DNA from: an uncultured Clostridia bacterium
Lineage (GTDB): Bacteria > Bacillota > Clostridia > Oscillospirales > CAG-272
Assembly (NCBI GenBank): GCA_944393415.1
Contig: CALYAD010000066.1
Location: 1 to 35,945, forward strand
Direction: 5' to 3'
DNA: 35,945 bases
The first letter of the stretch is position 1. The number at the start of each line of letters is the position of its first letter. Below the pieces are notes generated by a model. That model had not been told where the DNA came from, made no database searches, and saw nothing but the letters and a program-made list of their open reading frames with translations. This document shows, in pieces, positions 1 through 8,515 of this stretch. Made by a program: the position numbers and the translations under genes.

Positions 1-84
1 AAAATGCAGATAGTTTCACGCCCAAATTTTCTAAAAAGCTAAACGCTTTTTGCTTCGCAAAGCGAAGCCCGAAAATTTTTCATG
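1..84 (+). repeat. Dispersed element A, copy 1 (cut by window edge)
   Basis: This is the inner part of a two-hairpin intergenic element seen again at 12681-12767, 12792-12903 and 18465-18542. Visible parts are a TTTCACGC arm near position 14, a segment with TTTTCTAAAAAGCT, and a perfect small hairpin GCTTCGC-AAA-GCGAAGC near 52-68, ending in AAAATTTTTCATG. The first half of the element lies outside the window. It stops about 40 bases before the transporter ATPase start, so it forms the upstream region of that gene. No transposase is associated with any copy. Confidence 0.7.
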
Positions 85-122
85 CCTATTTTGTGCTGCC
101 TTGGGCAGCATGGGGGATTATT

Positions 123-1568
123 ATGAAGGCTATTGAATTGAAAAACGTTTCCTTTTCATATGAGGGTACTGAGGAAAAGGTTTTGAAAAATGTGAATTTT
201 TATGTGGATTACGGCGAGGTAGCGCTTTTGTCCGGATTGTCGGGAGAGGGGAAAAGCACGCTTTTGTCTCTGATATCAGGTATAATACCTAACGTTACGG
301 CGGGGGTGGCTGCAGGCGAGATACTGATAGACGGAAAGGGTATCAGGGGGGAAAAGCTGAGCGAGGTCTGTCGCAGAGTCGGCGTAGTCCTGCAGAACGC
401 GGATAATCAGATTATCCAGAAATATGTGGAGGACGAGATCGCGTTCGGGTGCGAGAATTTCGCGTTTCCGCCCGAAAAAATATCCGCCCAGATCGGGCGG
501 GTATGCAGGATAATGAGGCTTGATGAAAAGTGGCTGACGCGTTCGCTGTCAGGCGGTCAGAAGCAGCGTCTGATAACGGCATCCGCGCTTGCGACAGGTC
601 AGAAAATTCTGCTGCTTGACGAACCTCTTGCGAATCTGGATACGGATGGGGCGGAGCTTTTAATGAATATCCTTCGTTCGCTTGCGAGGGCGGGGTACGC
701 CGTCTTGGTGGTCGAGCACCGTCTCGATATGGTCCTGCCGTATGCCGACAGCGTGTGGAACATCCTCCGCGGCGAAGTGACAAGAATAGAAAACAAGCGG
801 GAATATCTGCTTTCACAGGCGGTCGCGATAGAGGATAACTCGCAAAGGCACGGGTTCGGGGGCATACTGTTCGATATACGCGGCGTGGGCTATAAGGTAA
901 AGGACAGAGAGATACTGAAGGAGGTATCGTTTACTGTCGGAAAAAACGAAAGGCTTCTCCTGCTCGGAGAAAACGGCTGCGGAAAAACAACGCTTTTGCG
1001 CCTCATAGCAAGACTTTGCAAGCCGACTAAGGGTGAGATAGCGCAGACTCTTGATCCTGCGTTCGGAAAAAGAAAGCATGGCAAGTCGTGGTTTAAGCGG
1101 GTAGGCGTTGTATATCAGAATCCGAATTATCAGCTTTTTATGCCTACTGTGGAAAAGGAGATAGGATTTAACGCCGTATCGGTGGAATATGCCGGAGAAA
1201 TGGCGCGTTTGTTCGGCGTAGAGCATTTGAAAAACAGACACCCTCAGTCACTTTCTGAAGGACAAAAGCGACGCGTTTCGATCGCCGCGGTCGCGGCGGG
1301 AAGACCTGAGGTTCTGATTCTGGATGAGCCGACGGTCGGTCAGGATTACGCGGGACTTTGCGCGCTTGTCGAAATACTAAATAATTTACATGATAAAACC
1401 GATAATACGATGATAACCGTGACGCACGATATGCGATGCGCTGAGGCGCTTTGCGACAGAGCGGTACTGATACGTGACGGAAAAGCGGCAGAATCAGGCG
1501 GAAAAGAACTTGTTCGCGACTATTTTTTTGAAAAATATAATGACAGGGGTAAAATTCATGAGAGCTGA
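123..1568 (+). CDS. ECF-type ABC transporter, two fused ATPase domains
   Basis: The protein (481 aa from this start) carries two complete ABC nucleotide-binding domains in tandem. Domain 1 has Walker A GLSGEGKST (38-46), signature LSGGQKQR (142-149) and Walker B ILLLDEP. Domain 2 has Walker A GENGCGKTT (282-290), signature LSEGQKRR (377-384) and Walker B VLILDEP. This layout is that of the duplicated ATPase of energy-coupling-factor transporters for vitamins or metals, such as YkoD-type proteins. It should work with a membrane T component and an S (substrate) component, neither of which is in the window. ATG at 123 is preferred over the upstream ATG at 93 because GGGGGA sits about 6 bases ahead. 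The stop overlaps the next gene by 11 bases, so the two are probably cotranscribed. The substrate cannot be told. Confidence 0.88.
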   Translation: MKAIELKNVSFSYEGTEEKVLKNVNFYVDYGEVALLSGLSGEGKSTLLSLISGIIPNVTAGVAAGEILIDGKGIRGEKLSEVCRRVGVVLQNADNQIIQKYVEDEIAFGCENFAFPPEKISAQIGRVCRIMRLDEKWLTRSLSGGQKQRLITASALATGQKILLLDEPLANLDTDGAELLMNILRSLARAGYAVLVVEHRLDMVLPYADSVWNILRGEVTRIENKREYLLSQAVAIEDNSQRHGFGGILFDIRGVGYKVKDREILKEVSFTVGKNERLLLLGENGCGKTTLLRLIARLCKPTKGEIAQTLDPAFGKRKHGKSWFKRVGVVYQNPNYQLFMPTVEKEIGFNAVSVEYAGEMARLFGVEHLKNRHPQSLSEGQKRRVSIAAVAAGRPEVLILDEPTVGQDYAGLCALVEILNNLHDKTDNTMITVTHDMRCAEALCDRAVLIRDGKAAESGGKELVRDYFFEKYNDRGKIHES

Positions 1569-1902
1569 TAAAACGGCGTTGAAAAGAGAACGGGAAAAGC
1601 GAGTGGTGGCGATGATGATATTGCTGTATTGTAGGAAAAGGCATGGCTCGAAGGGCGCTCTCTGTCCGGATTGCGAGGCCCTGCGGCGCTACTCCTGCGA
1701 GAGAAGCGATAAATGTCCGTTTATGCAAAACAAGACCTTCTGCTCAAACTGCCGGGTGCATTGCTATAAGCCTGAGATGAGAGAAAAAATAAGAGAGGTC
1801 ATGCGTTTCTCCGGCCCAAGAATGATATTTCGCCATCCTATAATGGCGGTAAGGCACTTGATCGAAACCAAAAAAGAGAAAAAACATATAAATAAAGGGT
1901 GA
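1558..1902 (+). CDS. YgbA-family (nitrous oxide-stimulated promoter) small protein
   Basis: A 114-residue basic, cysteine-rich protein. It matches the YgbA family pattern: an N-terminal LLYCRKRH helix, then CPDCEALRRYSCERSDKC, CSNCRVHCY, and a C-terminal MRFSGPRMIFRHPIMAVRH block, which corresponds to MRWAGPRMLWRHPLLTVRHL in the E. coli protein. Seven or more cysteines with CxxC spacing suggest metal or cluster binding. The family is linked to nitric-oxide responses in enterobacteria, but its activity is not settled. ATG at 1558 is chosen because AGGGGT lies about 8 bases upstream; it sits inside the end of the transporter ATPase gene in another frame, suggesting translational coupling. An in-frame ATG at 1540 is less well supported. 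Confidence 0.8.
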   Translation: MRADKTALKREREKRVVAMMILLYCRKRHGSKGALCPDCEALRRYSCERSDKCPFMQNKTFCSNCRVHCYKPEMREKIREVMRFSGPRMIFRHPIMAVRHLIETKKEKKHINKG

Positions 1903-1928
1903 GCTTCTTTAAAAAGCTCACCCTTTAT
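1892..1928 (+). terminator. Strong intrinsic terminator, probably bidirectional
   Basis: A perfect 15-bp inverted repeat (ATAAAGGGTGAGCTT and its complement) with a 7-base loop. The left arm includes the stop codon of the YgbA-family gene. A/T tracts on both sides let it serve both this gene and the converging fucosidase gene, which ends at 1969. Confidence 0.85.
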
Positions 1929-1968
1929 ATGTCTCAGAAGTTTTAGGAAGATTCCCCTTATGAAAATA

Positions 1969-3279
1969 TTACTTTAACATCAGCTCGATTACGGGAACGA
2001 TAACATCCGGCTTGACCTCAGGAAGGTTTATTACGAGAAGCTCTCCGGAGCGGCTCTGTCCCTCGCTGAAATGTCCCGGATCCCCTTCCCTGAACAGAAG
2101 CTCGCTTCCGTCGTGCAGGAACTGGGCGTAATCGACCTTTCCGGCAAATCCTTCAAGCTCAAGGAACTTATACGGGTAATCGAAAAGGTGGATATACAGG
2201 CGGCTTCCGTCTCTGCTCTGAGTAAGGCGGCATCCGAACGGCGCCTTGAACTCCGGCTCCGCCATAGTGCAGTTATAAATCGAACGGCTGTTGTATTTCA
2301 TCCATTCAGCGTAGACCTCAAGAGCGTCGCAGGCGCGTTTGTCAAAATAACCTCTCGAGGTCGGGCCGACGTTCATAAGCAGATTTCCGCCGAGAGATAC
2401 GGTGTTTATCAGCATTTGTATAAGCATTTCGGGAGATTTCCAGGTGGATTCGTCGCGGTGATAGCCCCATGAGCCAGAGAAGGTCTGGCATGCCTCCCAG
2501 ACGACGTACTCTCCGGTCTCGGGATGCTTTATCCAGTGCTGAGGCTGGTACTGCTCGGGAGTCCAGAGGTCCTGTTCAAGCCCCGTGCGGTTGTCTATTA
2601 TAATATCCGGCTGCAGGTCGCGCGCCGTCTTTATCAGCGCTTCGGCCTCCCAGTCGTCCTTGCCCTTTCCCTGCATCCATGGCTTATCATTTGCGGCTTT
2701 GCCGAAGGAAAAGTCGAACCAGAGAATATCAATTTTGCCGTAGTTTGTGAGCAGCTCGGTCACCTGGTTGCGCATATACTCGGCATATTTGTGCATATCC
2801 CTGCCTTCGTTCTGCTGCTCGGCGTCCGGATCGTCGCGGCGCGGATGATTATGGTCGATAGTATAATCAGGATGGTACCAGTCAAGCAGTGAGTAATAAA
2901 AGCCTATTTTAAGCCCCTCGGCACGGAAAGCGTCAACGTACTCTCTGACAAGATCCCTGCCCGCGGGAGTGTTGGTTACCTTGTACTCCGTGTACTTGGA
3001 ATCGAACATACAGAAGCCCTCGTGATGGCGTGTGGTAAGCACCGCGTACTTCATTCCCGCCTCCTTTGCTCTGCGCGCCCAGTCCTTGGCGTCAAACATA
3101 TCGGGATTGAAGTACTTAAAATATTTATTGTACTTCTCGTCTGTAATCCGCTCGCGCATCTTTATCCACTCATGGCGTGCGGGCATTGAATAAAGCCCCC
3201 AGTGGATGAACATGCCGAAACGGTCGGAAACAAACCAATCGGTGTCTCCCGGGGTTTTTCTGGTTACATATGACGACAT
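1969..3279 (-). CDS. Alpha-L-fucosidase, GH29 family
   Basis: This 436-residue protein hydrolyses alpha-L-fucosyl linkages. Family marks are FGMFIHWGLYS (21-31), KYAVLTTRHHEGFCMFDS (77-94), the GFYYSLLDW strand and ILWFDFSFG. In the last of these D189 is the expected catalytic nucleophile of this retaining family. No signal peptide is present, so it probably acts in the cytoplasm on imported fucosylated oligosaccharides. GAAAGGA lies 10 bases upstream of the ATG. It sits 88 bases downstream of fucI in the same orientation and presumably shares its transcript, although a palindrome (3321-3352) between them may lower expression of this gene. The general acid/base residue is not assigned because it varies in GH29. 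Confidence 0.9.
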   Translation of the reverse strand: MSSYVTRKTPGDTDWFVSDRFGMFIHWGLYSMPARHEWIKMRERITDEKYNKYFKYFNPDMFDAKDWARRAKEAGMKYAVLTTRHHEGFCMFDSKYTEYKVTNTPAGRDLVREYVDAFRAEGLKIGFYYSLLDWYHPDYTIDHNHPRRDDPDAEQQNEGRDMHKYAEYMRNQVTELLTNYGKIDILWFDFSFGKAANDKPWMQGKGKDDWEAEALIKTARDLQPDIIIDNRTGLEQDLWTPEQYQPQHWIKHPETGEYVVWEACQTFSGSWGYHRDESTWKSPEMLIQMLINTVSLGGNLLMNVGPTSRGYFDKRACDALEVYAEWMKYNSRSIYNCTMAEPEFKAPFGCRLTQSRDGSRLYIHLFDYPYKFLELEGFAGKVDYAQFLHDGSELLFREGDPGHFSEGQSRSGELLVINLPEVKPDVIVPVIELMLK

Positions 3280-3303
3280 AGTATTATTCCTTTCTTTATT
3301 TTA

Positions 3304-3352
3304 AAAGTTTTTCGTAGAGTATGAGACCCATTTTTTCAAAAAGGGGTCTCAT
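3304..3352. repeat. Element C copy between fucI and the fucosidase gene
   Basis: An AAAAGTTTTT lead is followed by a palindrome at 3321-3352 (ATGAGACCC...GGGTCTCAT with an A/T-rich centre). It resembles the elements at 18591-18642, 22401-22430 and 22574-22608. It lies between two cotranscribed genes, so it may act as a partial terminator or a processing or stabilising hairpin. Confidence 0.6.
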
Positions 3353-3367
3353 TATTACTTTTATGTA

Positions 3368-5164
3368 TTATTTCTTATACATCGGACCGTAGGCGGCGCA
3401 GGCGCGGTAGTCCTGTCCTTCCTTATCGGTGCCGAAGGCGTTGAAGGCGGCGGGACGGAAGATATCCTTTTCATCGACATTGTGCATACATACCGGTATC
3501 CTGAGTATCGAGCACATGGTAATAAGGTCCGCTCCTATATGACCGTAGCTTATCGCGCCGTGATTTGCCCCCCAATTGTTCATAACGTCGTACGCGGAGG
3601 TAAAAGCGCCTTTGCCGGTTATTCTCGGGGCAAACCATGTGCAGGGCCACGTATAATCCGTCCGTTTCCAGAGCGTATCCGTTACTTCCTCCGGAAGCTT
3701 TACGGTCCAGCCCTCGGCTATCTGAAGCACCGGACCGAGTCCCTTGACCAGATTAAGACGTATCATCGTACACGGCATTTCGGCATTCGTAACGAATCTT
3801 GAGGAGTATCCGCCGCCTCTGAAGTAACCGAGATCGGCGTAGTTCCAGGTAGTGGCGTCAAGGATAGCGTCGCAGTCCTTTTCCGTCATTTCATACCACT
3901 TTTTCATCTCGGGTTTTCCGTCCGTGCCGACAGCCGCTCCGCAGGCGTCAAGACAAGCCGCGCCGGAGTTTATTAAGTGTATAAAGCCACCCGCCTCTTT
4001 GGCTTTTCCTTCTATCTCGTAGCCGGTACAGCGCTTTACCGACTGAGCCGACCAGTAGGTGCGTACATCCGCGAATATCTGAGCGCGGTTGGTAAGCAGC
4101 TTCATAAACAGCATGCCGAGTCCGTTAAGAACATCGTTTTCCGTTGCGAGTATGTACGGCTCGCGAATGCCGGTCCAATCGAACGAGGTGTTGAGTATTG
4201 CTTCGGCAAAATCTCCGTTCGGATAAAAGTCCGTCCACTGACGCTGTCCCTGGAAGCCTGCCGCGATGGCATTATGTCCTACCGACTCCTCCTCGCAGCC
4301 CTTCGGAAGCTTCCCGCAGCCGTTCATCAGCTCTTTGATTATTACCGCCATCTTTACGACGAATTCCCAGTCCGCGTCCTTCTGTTCACGGCCGCGGCGC
4401 ACAAACTCAGGATTCTTGTCAAAGCCCTCCCTGCATTTGCTTTTTGCCCATGCAAGCGCCTTTTCGTATTCGTCCTTGTCATAGATACCCTCTGTCATGC
4501 GGCGGATGATCTCAACCTCGTCAACGGACTCCACTCTCATGCCGAGGTATTCCTCGATAAATCCGGTGTCGATTATCGAGCCTCCGATGCCCATACACGC
4601 TGAGCCTATCTGCAGGTAAGACTTTCCCCTCATGCTCGAGGCGGCTACCGCGGCTCGTCCGAAACGGAGCAGCTTTTCCCTTACATCCTCCGGGATATCC
4701 GTGTCGTCCGCGTCCTGAACGTCATGACCGTAGATTCCAAACGCCGGCAAACCTTTTTGGGCGTGCGTGGCAAGCACTGACGCGAGATACACGGCGCCCG
4801 GACGCTCAGTCCCGTTGAAGCCCCAGACCGCTTTTATCGTGTTTCTGTCCATATCCATGGTTTCCGCGCCGTAGCACCAGCAGGGCGTGACCGTCAGCGT
4901 TATCGCCACACCCTCGCGGCGGAACTTCTCCTCACAGGCCGCGCTTTCCGCCACGCGCCCTATAGTGGTATCGGCTATTACGACCTTTACCGGTTCTCCG
5001 TTTGAATATTTAAGGTTTTCCGTAAATAGCTTAGCGGCGGAGCGTGCCATGTTCATTGTCTGCTCCTCAAGGGACTCGCGTACTTTAAGCGGGCCTCTGC
5101 GCCCGTCTATCGTCGGGCGTATTCCGATTACCGGGTATCCTCCGACATATCTGTTTTCTGACAT
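3368..5164 (-). CDS. fucI: L-fucose isomerase
   Basis: Interconverts L-fucose and L-fuculose, the first step of fucose breakdown; family members also accept D-arabinose. At 598 residues it has the usual FucI length. The N-terminus [12 protein letters not shown] (13-24) and [12 protein letters not shown] (29-40) are diagnostic. The Mn ligands expected from E. coli FucI (E337, D361, H528) fall at E342 (LATEND), D366 (ADVRTYW) and H535 (GANHGAIS). AGGAAAGG lies a few bases upstream of the ATG. It is first gene of the fucI-fucosidase unit and is divergent from an AraC-type regulator, with a long palindrome between. No fuculokinase, aldolase or fucose transporter is in the window, so the rest of the pathway must be elsewhere. 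Confidence 0.95.
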   Translation of the reverse strand: MSENRYVGGYPVIGIRPTIDGRRGPLKVRESLEEQTMNMARSAAKLFTENLKYSNGEPVKVVIADTTIGRVAESAACEEKFRREGVAITLTVTPCWCYGAETMDMDRNTIKAVWGFNGTERPGAVYLASVLATHAQKGLPAFGIYGHDVQDADDTDIPEDVREKLLRFGRAAVAASSMRGKSYLQIGSACMGIGGSIIDTGFIEEYLGMRVESVDEVEIIRRMTEGIYDKDEYEKALAWAKSKCREGFDKNPEFVRRGREQKDADWEFVVKMAVIIKELMNGCGKLPKGCEEESVGHNAIAAGFQGQRQWTDFYPNGDFAEAILNTSFDWTGIREPYILATENDVLNGLGMLFMKLLTNRAQIFADVRTYWSAQSVKRCTGYEIEGKAKEAGGFIHLINSGAACLDACGAAVGTDGKPEMKKWYEMTEKDCDAILDATTWNYADLGYFRGGGYSSRFVTNAEMPCTMIRLNLVKGLGPVLQIAEGWTVKLPEEVTDTLWKRTDYTWPCTWFAPRITGKGAFTSAYDVMNNWGANHGAISYGHIGADLITMCSILRIPVCMHNVDEKDIFRPAAFNAFGTDKEGQDYRACAAYGPMYKK

Positions 5165-5229
5165 ACCTATGACCTTTCCTTTCTTTTTCGTATTGAGTTT
5201 AACACGTTATTCAAAAATATTTGTATCTG

Positions 5230-5277
5230 AATGACCGTATTTGAAATTTGTATATAATACACAAATTTTCGGTCATT
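5230..5277. promoter_or_regulatory. Palindromic operator candidate between fucI and araC-type gene
   Basis: An interrupted palindrome: outer arms AATGACCG (5230-5237) and CGGTCATT (5270-5277), inner arms AAATTTGT (5244-5251) and ACAAATTT (5261-5268). It is centred about 90 bases upstream of the fucI start and 53 bases upstream of the -35 of the divergent promoter. The position and twofold symmetry suit a regulator binding site, most simply the AraC-type protein. Direct evidence is only the symmetry. Confidence 0.55.
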
Positions 5278-5306
5278 AATTTTACATACGGGAAATAACG
5301 CGCCGC

Positions 5307-5335
5307 TTGCAATCTGAGTGTCAGTATGCTATAAT
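5307..5335 (+). promoter_or_regulatory. Sigma-A-type promoter for the AraC-type regulator
   Basis: TTGCAA (5307-5312), a 17-base spacer and a perfect TATAAT (5330-5335). It would give a 5' leader of about 180 bases before the ATG at 5521. The leader is AT-rich and I see no convincing riboswitch in it. Confidence 0.75.
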
Positions 5336-5520
5336 TTACATACAGACGTATCCGGATCAGCTATTTTGATTATAAAACATAAAAACAATATTTTCTTGCA
5401 TTATATCAGAACTTTTTATAACAATATTCACCTTTTTTATATTTGTGCAAAACCTATAATCTTTTACCCCGGATAATATGCATATATCACAAACCATTTG
5501 TATTTCAGAAGATAACGAAA

Positions 5521-6435
5521 ATGAGAGCTTTAAAAAATTTTGAGAAAAAAACACGCGGTACTCCGGAATTTCCCTGCGCGTTATATAAAGTTGACGTCTC
5601 GCACCCTGAGTACCATATGCCGTTTCACTGGCACGCAGAATATGAGATAATATATGTGCGAAAAGGGACGATCATAATCACTGCCGACGAGGTGACGTAT
5701 ACCGCGTCGAGCGGAGACGTGCTTGTTCTTTCCGACGGAGTTTTGCACGGAGGCTCTCCGGAAGACGACGCCTGCCGTTACGACTGTGTGGTTTTCGCGG
5801 GTGAGCTGATAACAAAAAATGCGGCTTATGGTACTATAAACGATATTTTCCGTCACGGTAAAAGTATCGATACCTTCATTTCCGGAGATAAATACCCCGA
5901 GGTTTCGAAGGCGGCGGAAAAGCTATGCGATATGCTTTCGCTTTTAAATGAGCCCTCATGCGGAGAACGGGCAAAATCGGAGTACGCCGTAACCCCGGAT
6001 CAAAGTATGTGTCGTGAGGCGTGCCTGATTATAAGTCTTGGGATTATGCTGGAGCTTTTCGGAACACTGCTTAAATACGGGTTATTTACCGACGGATATA
6101 ACGAGACAAACCGTCATATTCAGAAGCTGAAAAGCGCGCTTGCGTATATGGAGGAGCATTATCCTGAGAAAATAACTCTTGCTGATTTGGCGGAGGCGGC
6201 GGGGGTAACGCCCAAATATCTTTGCCGGTCTTTTTGCTCTCTGACCGGTAAGACGCCGGTGCAGTATTTAAATGAGTACAGAATAGACTGCGCCTGTGAG
6301 ATGCTCCGAGGCACCGATAAAACCATGCTTGATATAGCGGTCTCATGCGGCTTTGCGGATCAGAGTTATTTTGTGAAATGGTTCCGCAGACTTAAAGGCA
6401 CCACCCCGAAATGTTACAGAAAGGGGCCGGGTTAA
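5521..6435 (+). CDS. AraC-family transcriptional regulator
   Basis: This 304-residue protein has an N-terminal cupin-like sensing domain (about 25-110, with HMPFHWHAEYEIIYVRKG) and a C-terminal double helix-turn-helix of the AraC/XylS type (about 200-300). The latter contains KITLADLAEAAGVTPKYLCR and DIAVSCGFADQSYFVKWFRR. An in-frame GTG or ATG-like extension begins at 5443, but homology begins near the ATG at 5521, so that start is used; its ribosome binding site is weak. Being divergent from fucI across a palindrome makes it the likely local regulator of fucose genes, with fucose or fuculose as probable effector. That link is by position only. Confidence 0.88.
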   Translation: MRALKNFEKKTRGTPEFPCALYKVDVSHPEYHMPFHWHAEYEIIYVRKGTIIITADEVTYTASSGDVLVLSDGVLHGGSPEDDACRYDCVVFAGELITKNAAYGTINDIFRHGKSIDTFISGDKYPEVSKAAEKLCDMLSLLNEPSCGERAKSEYAVTPDQSMCREACLIISLGIMLELFGTLLKYGLFTDGYNETNRHIQKLKSALAYMEEHYPEKITLADLAEAAGVTPKYLCRSFCSLTGKTPVQYLNEYRIDCACEMLRGTDKTMLDIAVSCGFADQSYFVKWFRRLKGTTPKCYRKGPG

Positions 6436-6475
6436 AAACGCAAATATCAGGTTGAGATTTTTTAAGCTCGCACCC

Positions 6476-7582
6476 CTAAAGCAGCGTCGGGGCAGTAAGC
6501 ATTGGATAGAGAAGATCTTTTTTAATCTCGTCCAGCATAGACATCGGAAGCGGATTGCTTCCGTGTCCGACCTCCACGGTATACGCTGCCCGCCTGAATT
6601 CCTCAGTGTACCAGTCTGTCAGCCCGCCGTATGCCGCCGCTCCCGTCGGTACAGAGCGGGCATATCCGCTTTCCTTTTCTAAAAATCTTCCGACGGAACG
6701 CTCCTTATTTTTTAGCCGGTATCCGTCCAAAGTACGTCTCAGAATATCGACTCCGGTTCCGTCCTCTTTAACTTCGGCAAGAGGATCGCACCCCGAGCGA
6801 GAGAAAATATAATCTCGGGTATTTCCGCCGCTGAAGAAGTCGTTGCCGTAAAGCTCCTTGCCCTGGCTGTGAAAAGTGAGCAGCAGAGAAACCTCCGAGG
6901 CGCGTATCAGGGAACATAGGGCGGAGCTTTCAGGCTCACTCTCCGGATACGCTCCGGAAAAGCGGGTGGGAGACGGATAGATTCTGCCGCTTTTCAGCTC
7001 CAGACTTTTATATTCCGCAAACCCGGACTGGTAGTTATGGTTGAGATCCACTCCGCGGCCGTTCGCCTGCCATTTTTTAAACACATCCTTTTCGGAAGAA
7101 AAACGGGACTTTAGGGATATGTCGGTAACATCTCCCGTGCCGTACTCCAGGGTCATTTCCGCCGCCTTTTTCAAAACGCGTCCGTATTCAGTTTTTTGTT
7201 TCGTGTCGCAGTACGCCAGCGCTTTTTCCGGACCTTCGCAGCAAATCGTCACACCGTCAGGATTTAGCATGGGTATCAGGTAAAAGCAATATTTTTCCCA
7301 AATCCGTTTTCCGGACGCGGCGTTTATCACTCTGCAAAACCGGTTTTCGCCGCGCCCTATTAACCCGCATAGCGCAAAAGCAAAATCCATGATCAGCGCG
7401 GATGTTATATATTCCATTCCGTGGTGCGCCCCAACGTAAAGCACCCTCTTTTTCCCGTTACCTATCTTTATAATATCCACCTCTCTTCCGAGTACCGTTT
7501 TGCAGAGCGTTTTTACATGTATAATGTCGCCGTATTGCTGAAGCTTTCCGATATCCGAGCAGAGCGTTTCATATGTATACAT
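6476..7582 (-). CDS. M14-family zinc carboxypeptidase
   Basis: A 368-residue metallopeptidase of the carboxypeptidase A clan. The zinc site is HxxE in GAHHGMEYIT (H54, E57) plus H238 in LLLTFHSQG. The general base is E337 in YTVEVGHGSNPLP. NPDG (107-110) and NHNY (181-184) are the usual substrate-side motifs. Bacterial relatives include gamma-D-glutamyl-diaminopimelate peptidases, so a role in cell-wall peptide turnover is possible, but specificity is not readable. There is no signal peptide. ATG at 7582 is chosen over the upstream TTG because GGAGG lies 7 bases ahead. A small hairpin, GCCGCC-AAA-GGCGGC (7596-7610), sits just upstream of that ribosome binding site. It converges with the AraC-type gene, 40 bases away. 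Confidence 0.88.
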   Translation of the reverse strand: MYTYETLCSDIGKLQQYGDIIHVKTLCKTVLGREVDIIKIGNGKKRVLYVGAHHGMEYITSALIMDFAFALCGLIGRGENRFCRVINAASGKRIWEKYCFYLIPMLNPDGVTICCEGPEKALAYCDTKQKTEYGRVLKKAAEMTLEYGTGDVTDISLKSRFSSEKDVFKKWQANGRGVDLNHNYQSGFAEYKSLELKSGRIYPSPTRFSGAYPESEPESSALCSLIRASEVSLLLTFHSQGKELYGNDFFSGGNTRDYIFSRSGCDPLAEVKEDGTGVDILRRTLDGYRLKNKERSVGRFLEKESGYARSVPTGAAAYGGLTDWYTEEFRRAAYTVEVGHGSNPLPMSMLDEIKKDLLYPMLTAPTLL

Positions 7583-7730
7583 TGCAATCCTCCATGCCGC
7601 CAAAGGCGGCTCAAATAGATATGAATAATTTTCGTTTCACGCTATATCCTCCGTAATTTTATGATACCGAAGCGTACTTTATTACCGTGCTTCGTTAACG
7701 CTTGAGTCGCTTTTTATTTACAAACGGTTG

Positions 7731-7759
7731 CGAACTTTTGTTCTGATGTGTGATATAAT
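7731..7759 (+). promoter_or_regulatory. SOS box overlapping an extended -10 promoter of lexA
   Basis: CGAACTTTTGTTCTG (7731-7745) contains a perfect GAAC-N4-GTTC, the Gram-positive LexA (Cheo) box. It ends just upstream of TGATATAAT, an extended -10 (TATAAT at 7754-7759). A repressor bound here would block the promoter, giving the usual autoregulation of lexA. Confidence 0.85.
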
Positions 7760-7873
7760 ATATCCATGGATATATTGATTGCGCCGGCTTTGAATGATAA
7801 TAAAAGAAGAATTACCGGCGCCGTATTGCGTATATCTGACCGAAAATGACTTAAGAAAGGAATGGTCGTAATT

Positions 7874-8482
7874 ATGAGCTCCTCAGGCAGAGACGCGGAG
7901 ATACTCGAATATATTTCCGACTGCATAAGACGAAACGGGTATGCTCCGAGCGTACGTGACATTCAGTCGGCTTTAGGCATAAAAAGCACGTCTACCGTAC
8001 ACGCCTCTCTTAACAGGCTGGAAAGCGCGGGGCTGATACAGAAGGAACAGGGAAAAAGTCGTACGCTGAGGCTTGAAGATAAAAAAATAAAGACGGGAGA
8101 CAAGACGGTACGCCTACCGATACTCGGTCGTGTTTCCGCCGGACTGCCGGTGTTTGCCGATGAGGATATAGAGGGTTACGTCAGCTTTCCGCTTTCGGAA
8201 TCCGAGATCAAATACGATCGTTATTTCGCCTTGAGAGTAAAGGGCGAAAGTATGATAGAGGCAGGTATTCTGGACGGCGATATACTGATCGTACGTAAGG
8301 CGGATTACGCCGAAAACGGTACTATAGTCGTGGCGGGAGTGGGGGATGAGGCTACTGTCAAACGCTTTTACCGCGAAAACGGAAAGTACCGCCTTCAGCC
8401 GGAAAACAGCTCAATGAAGCCTATAATTGTGGAGCAGGCGTATATACTCGGCATAGTTACCGCCAGTATAAGATACTATTAA
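7874..8482 (+). CDS. lexA: LexA repressor
   Basis: SOS-response repressor. The N-terminal winged helix (about 1-68) has YAPSVRDIQSALGIKSTSTVHASLNRLE. Self-cleavage would occur at A89-G90 (VSAGLPV), and the Ser-Lys catalytic pair is S126 (GESM) and K163 (ATVKRF), so it should be functional. Length is 202 aa from this ATG. The ATG at 7862 is in frame, but the AAAGGA directly abuts it, whereas 7874 has that sequence 12 bases ahead; either start is possible. An SOS box and extended -10 promoter lie about 115 bases upstream. The leader between them has a GCGCCGG/CCGGCGC stem (7781-7821). A GNAT gene follows after 33 bases and is likely cotranscribed. Confidence 0.95.
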   Translation: MSSSGRDAEILEYISDCIRRNGYAPSVRDIQSALGIKSTSTVHASLNRLESAGLIQKEQGKSRTLRLEDKKIKTGDKTVRLPILGRVSAGLPVFADEDIEGYVSFPLSESEIKYDRYFALRVKGESMIEAGILDGDILIVRKADYAENGTIVVAGVGDEATVKRFYRENGKYRLQPENSSMKPIIVEQAYILGIVTASIRYY

Positions 8483-8515
8483 AATTTTTTGGACTGCTTT
8501 CGCGGCCGATGAAAA

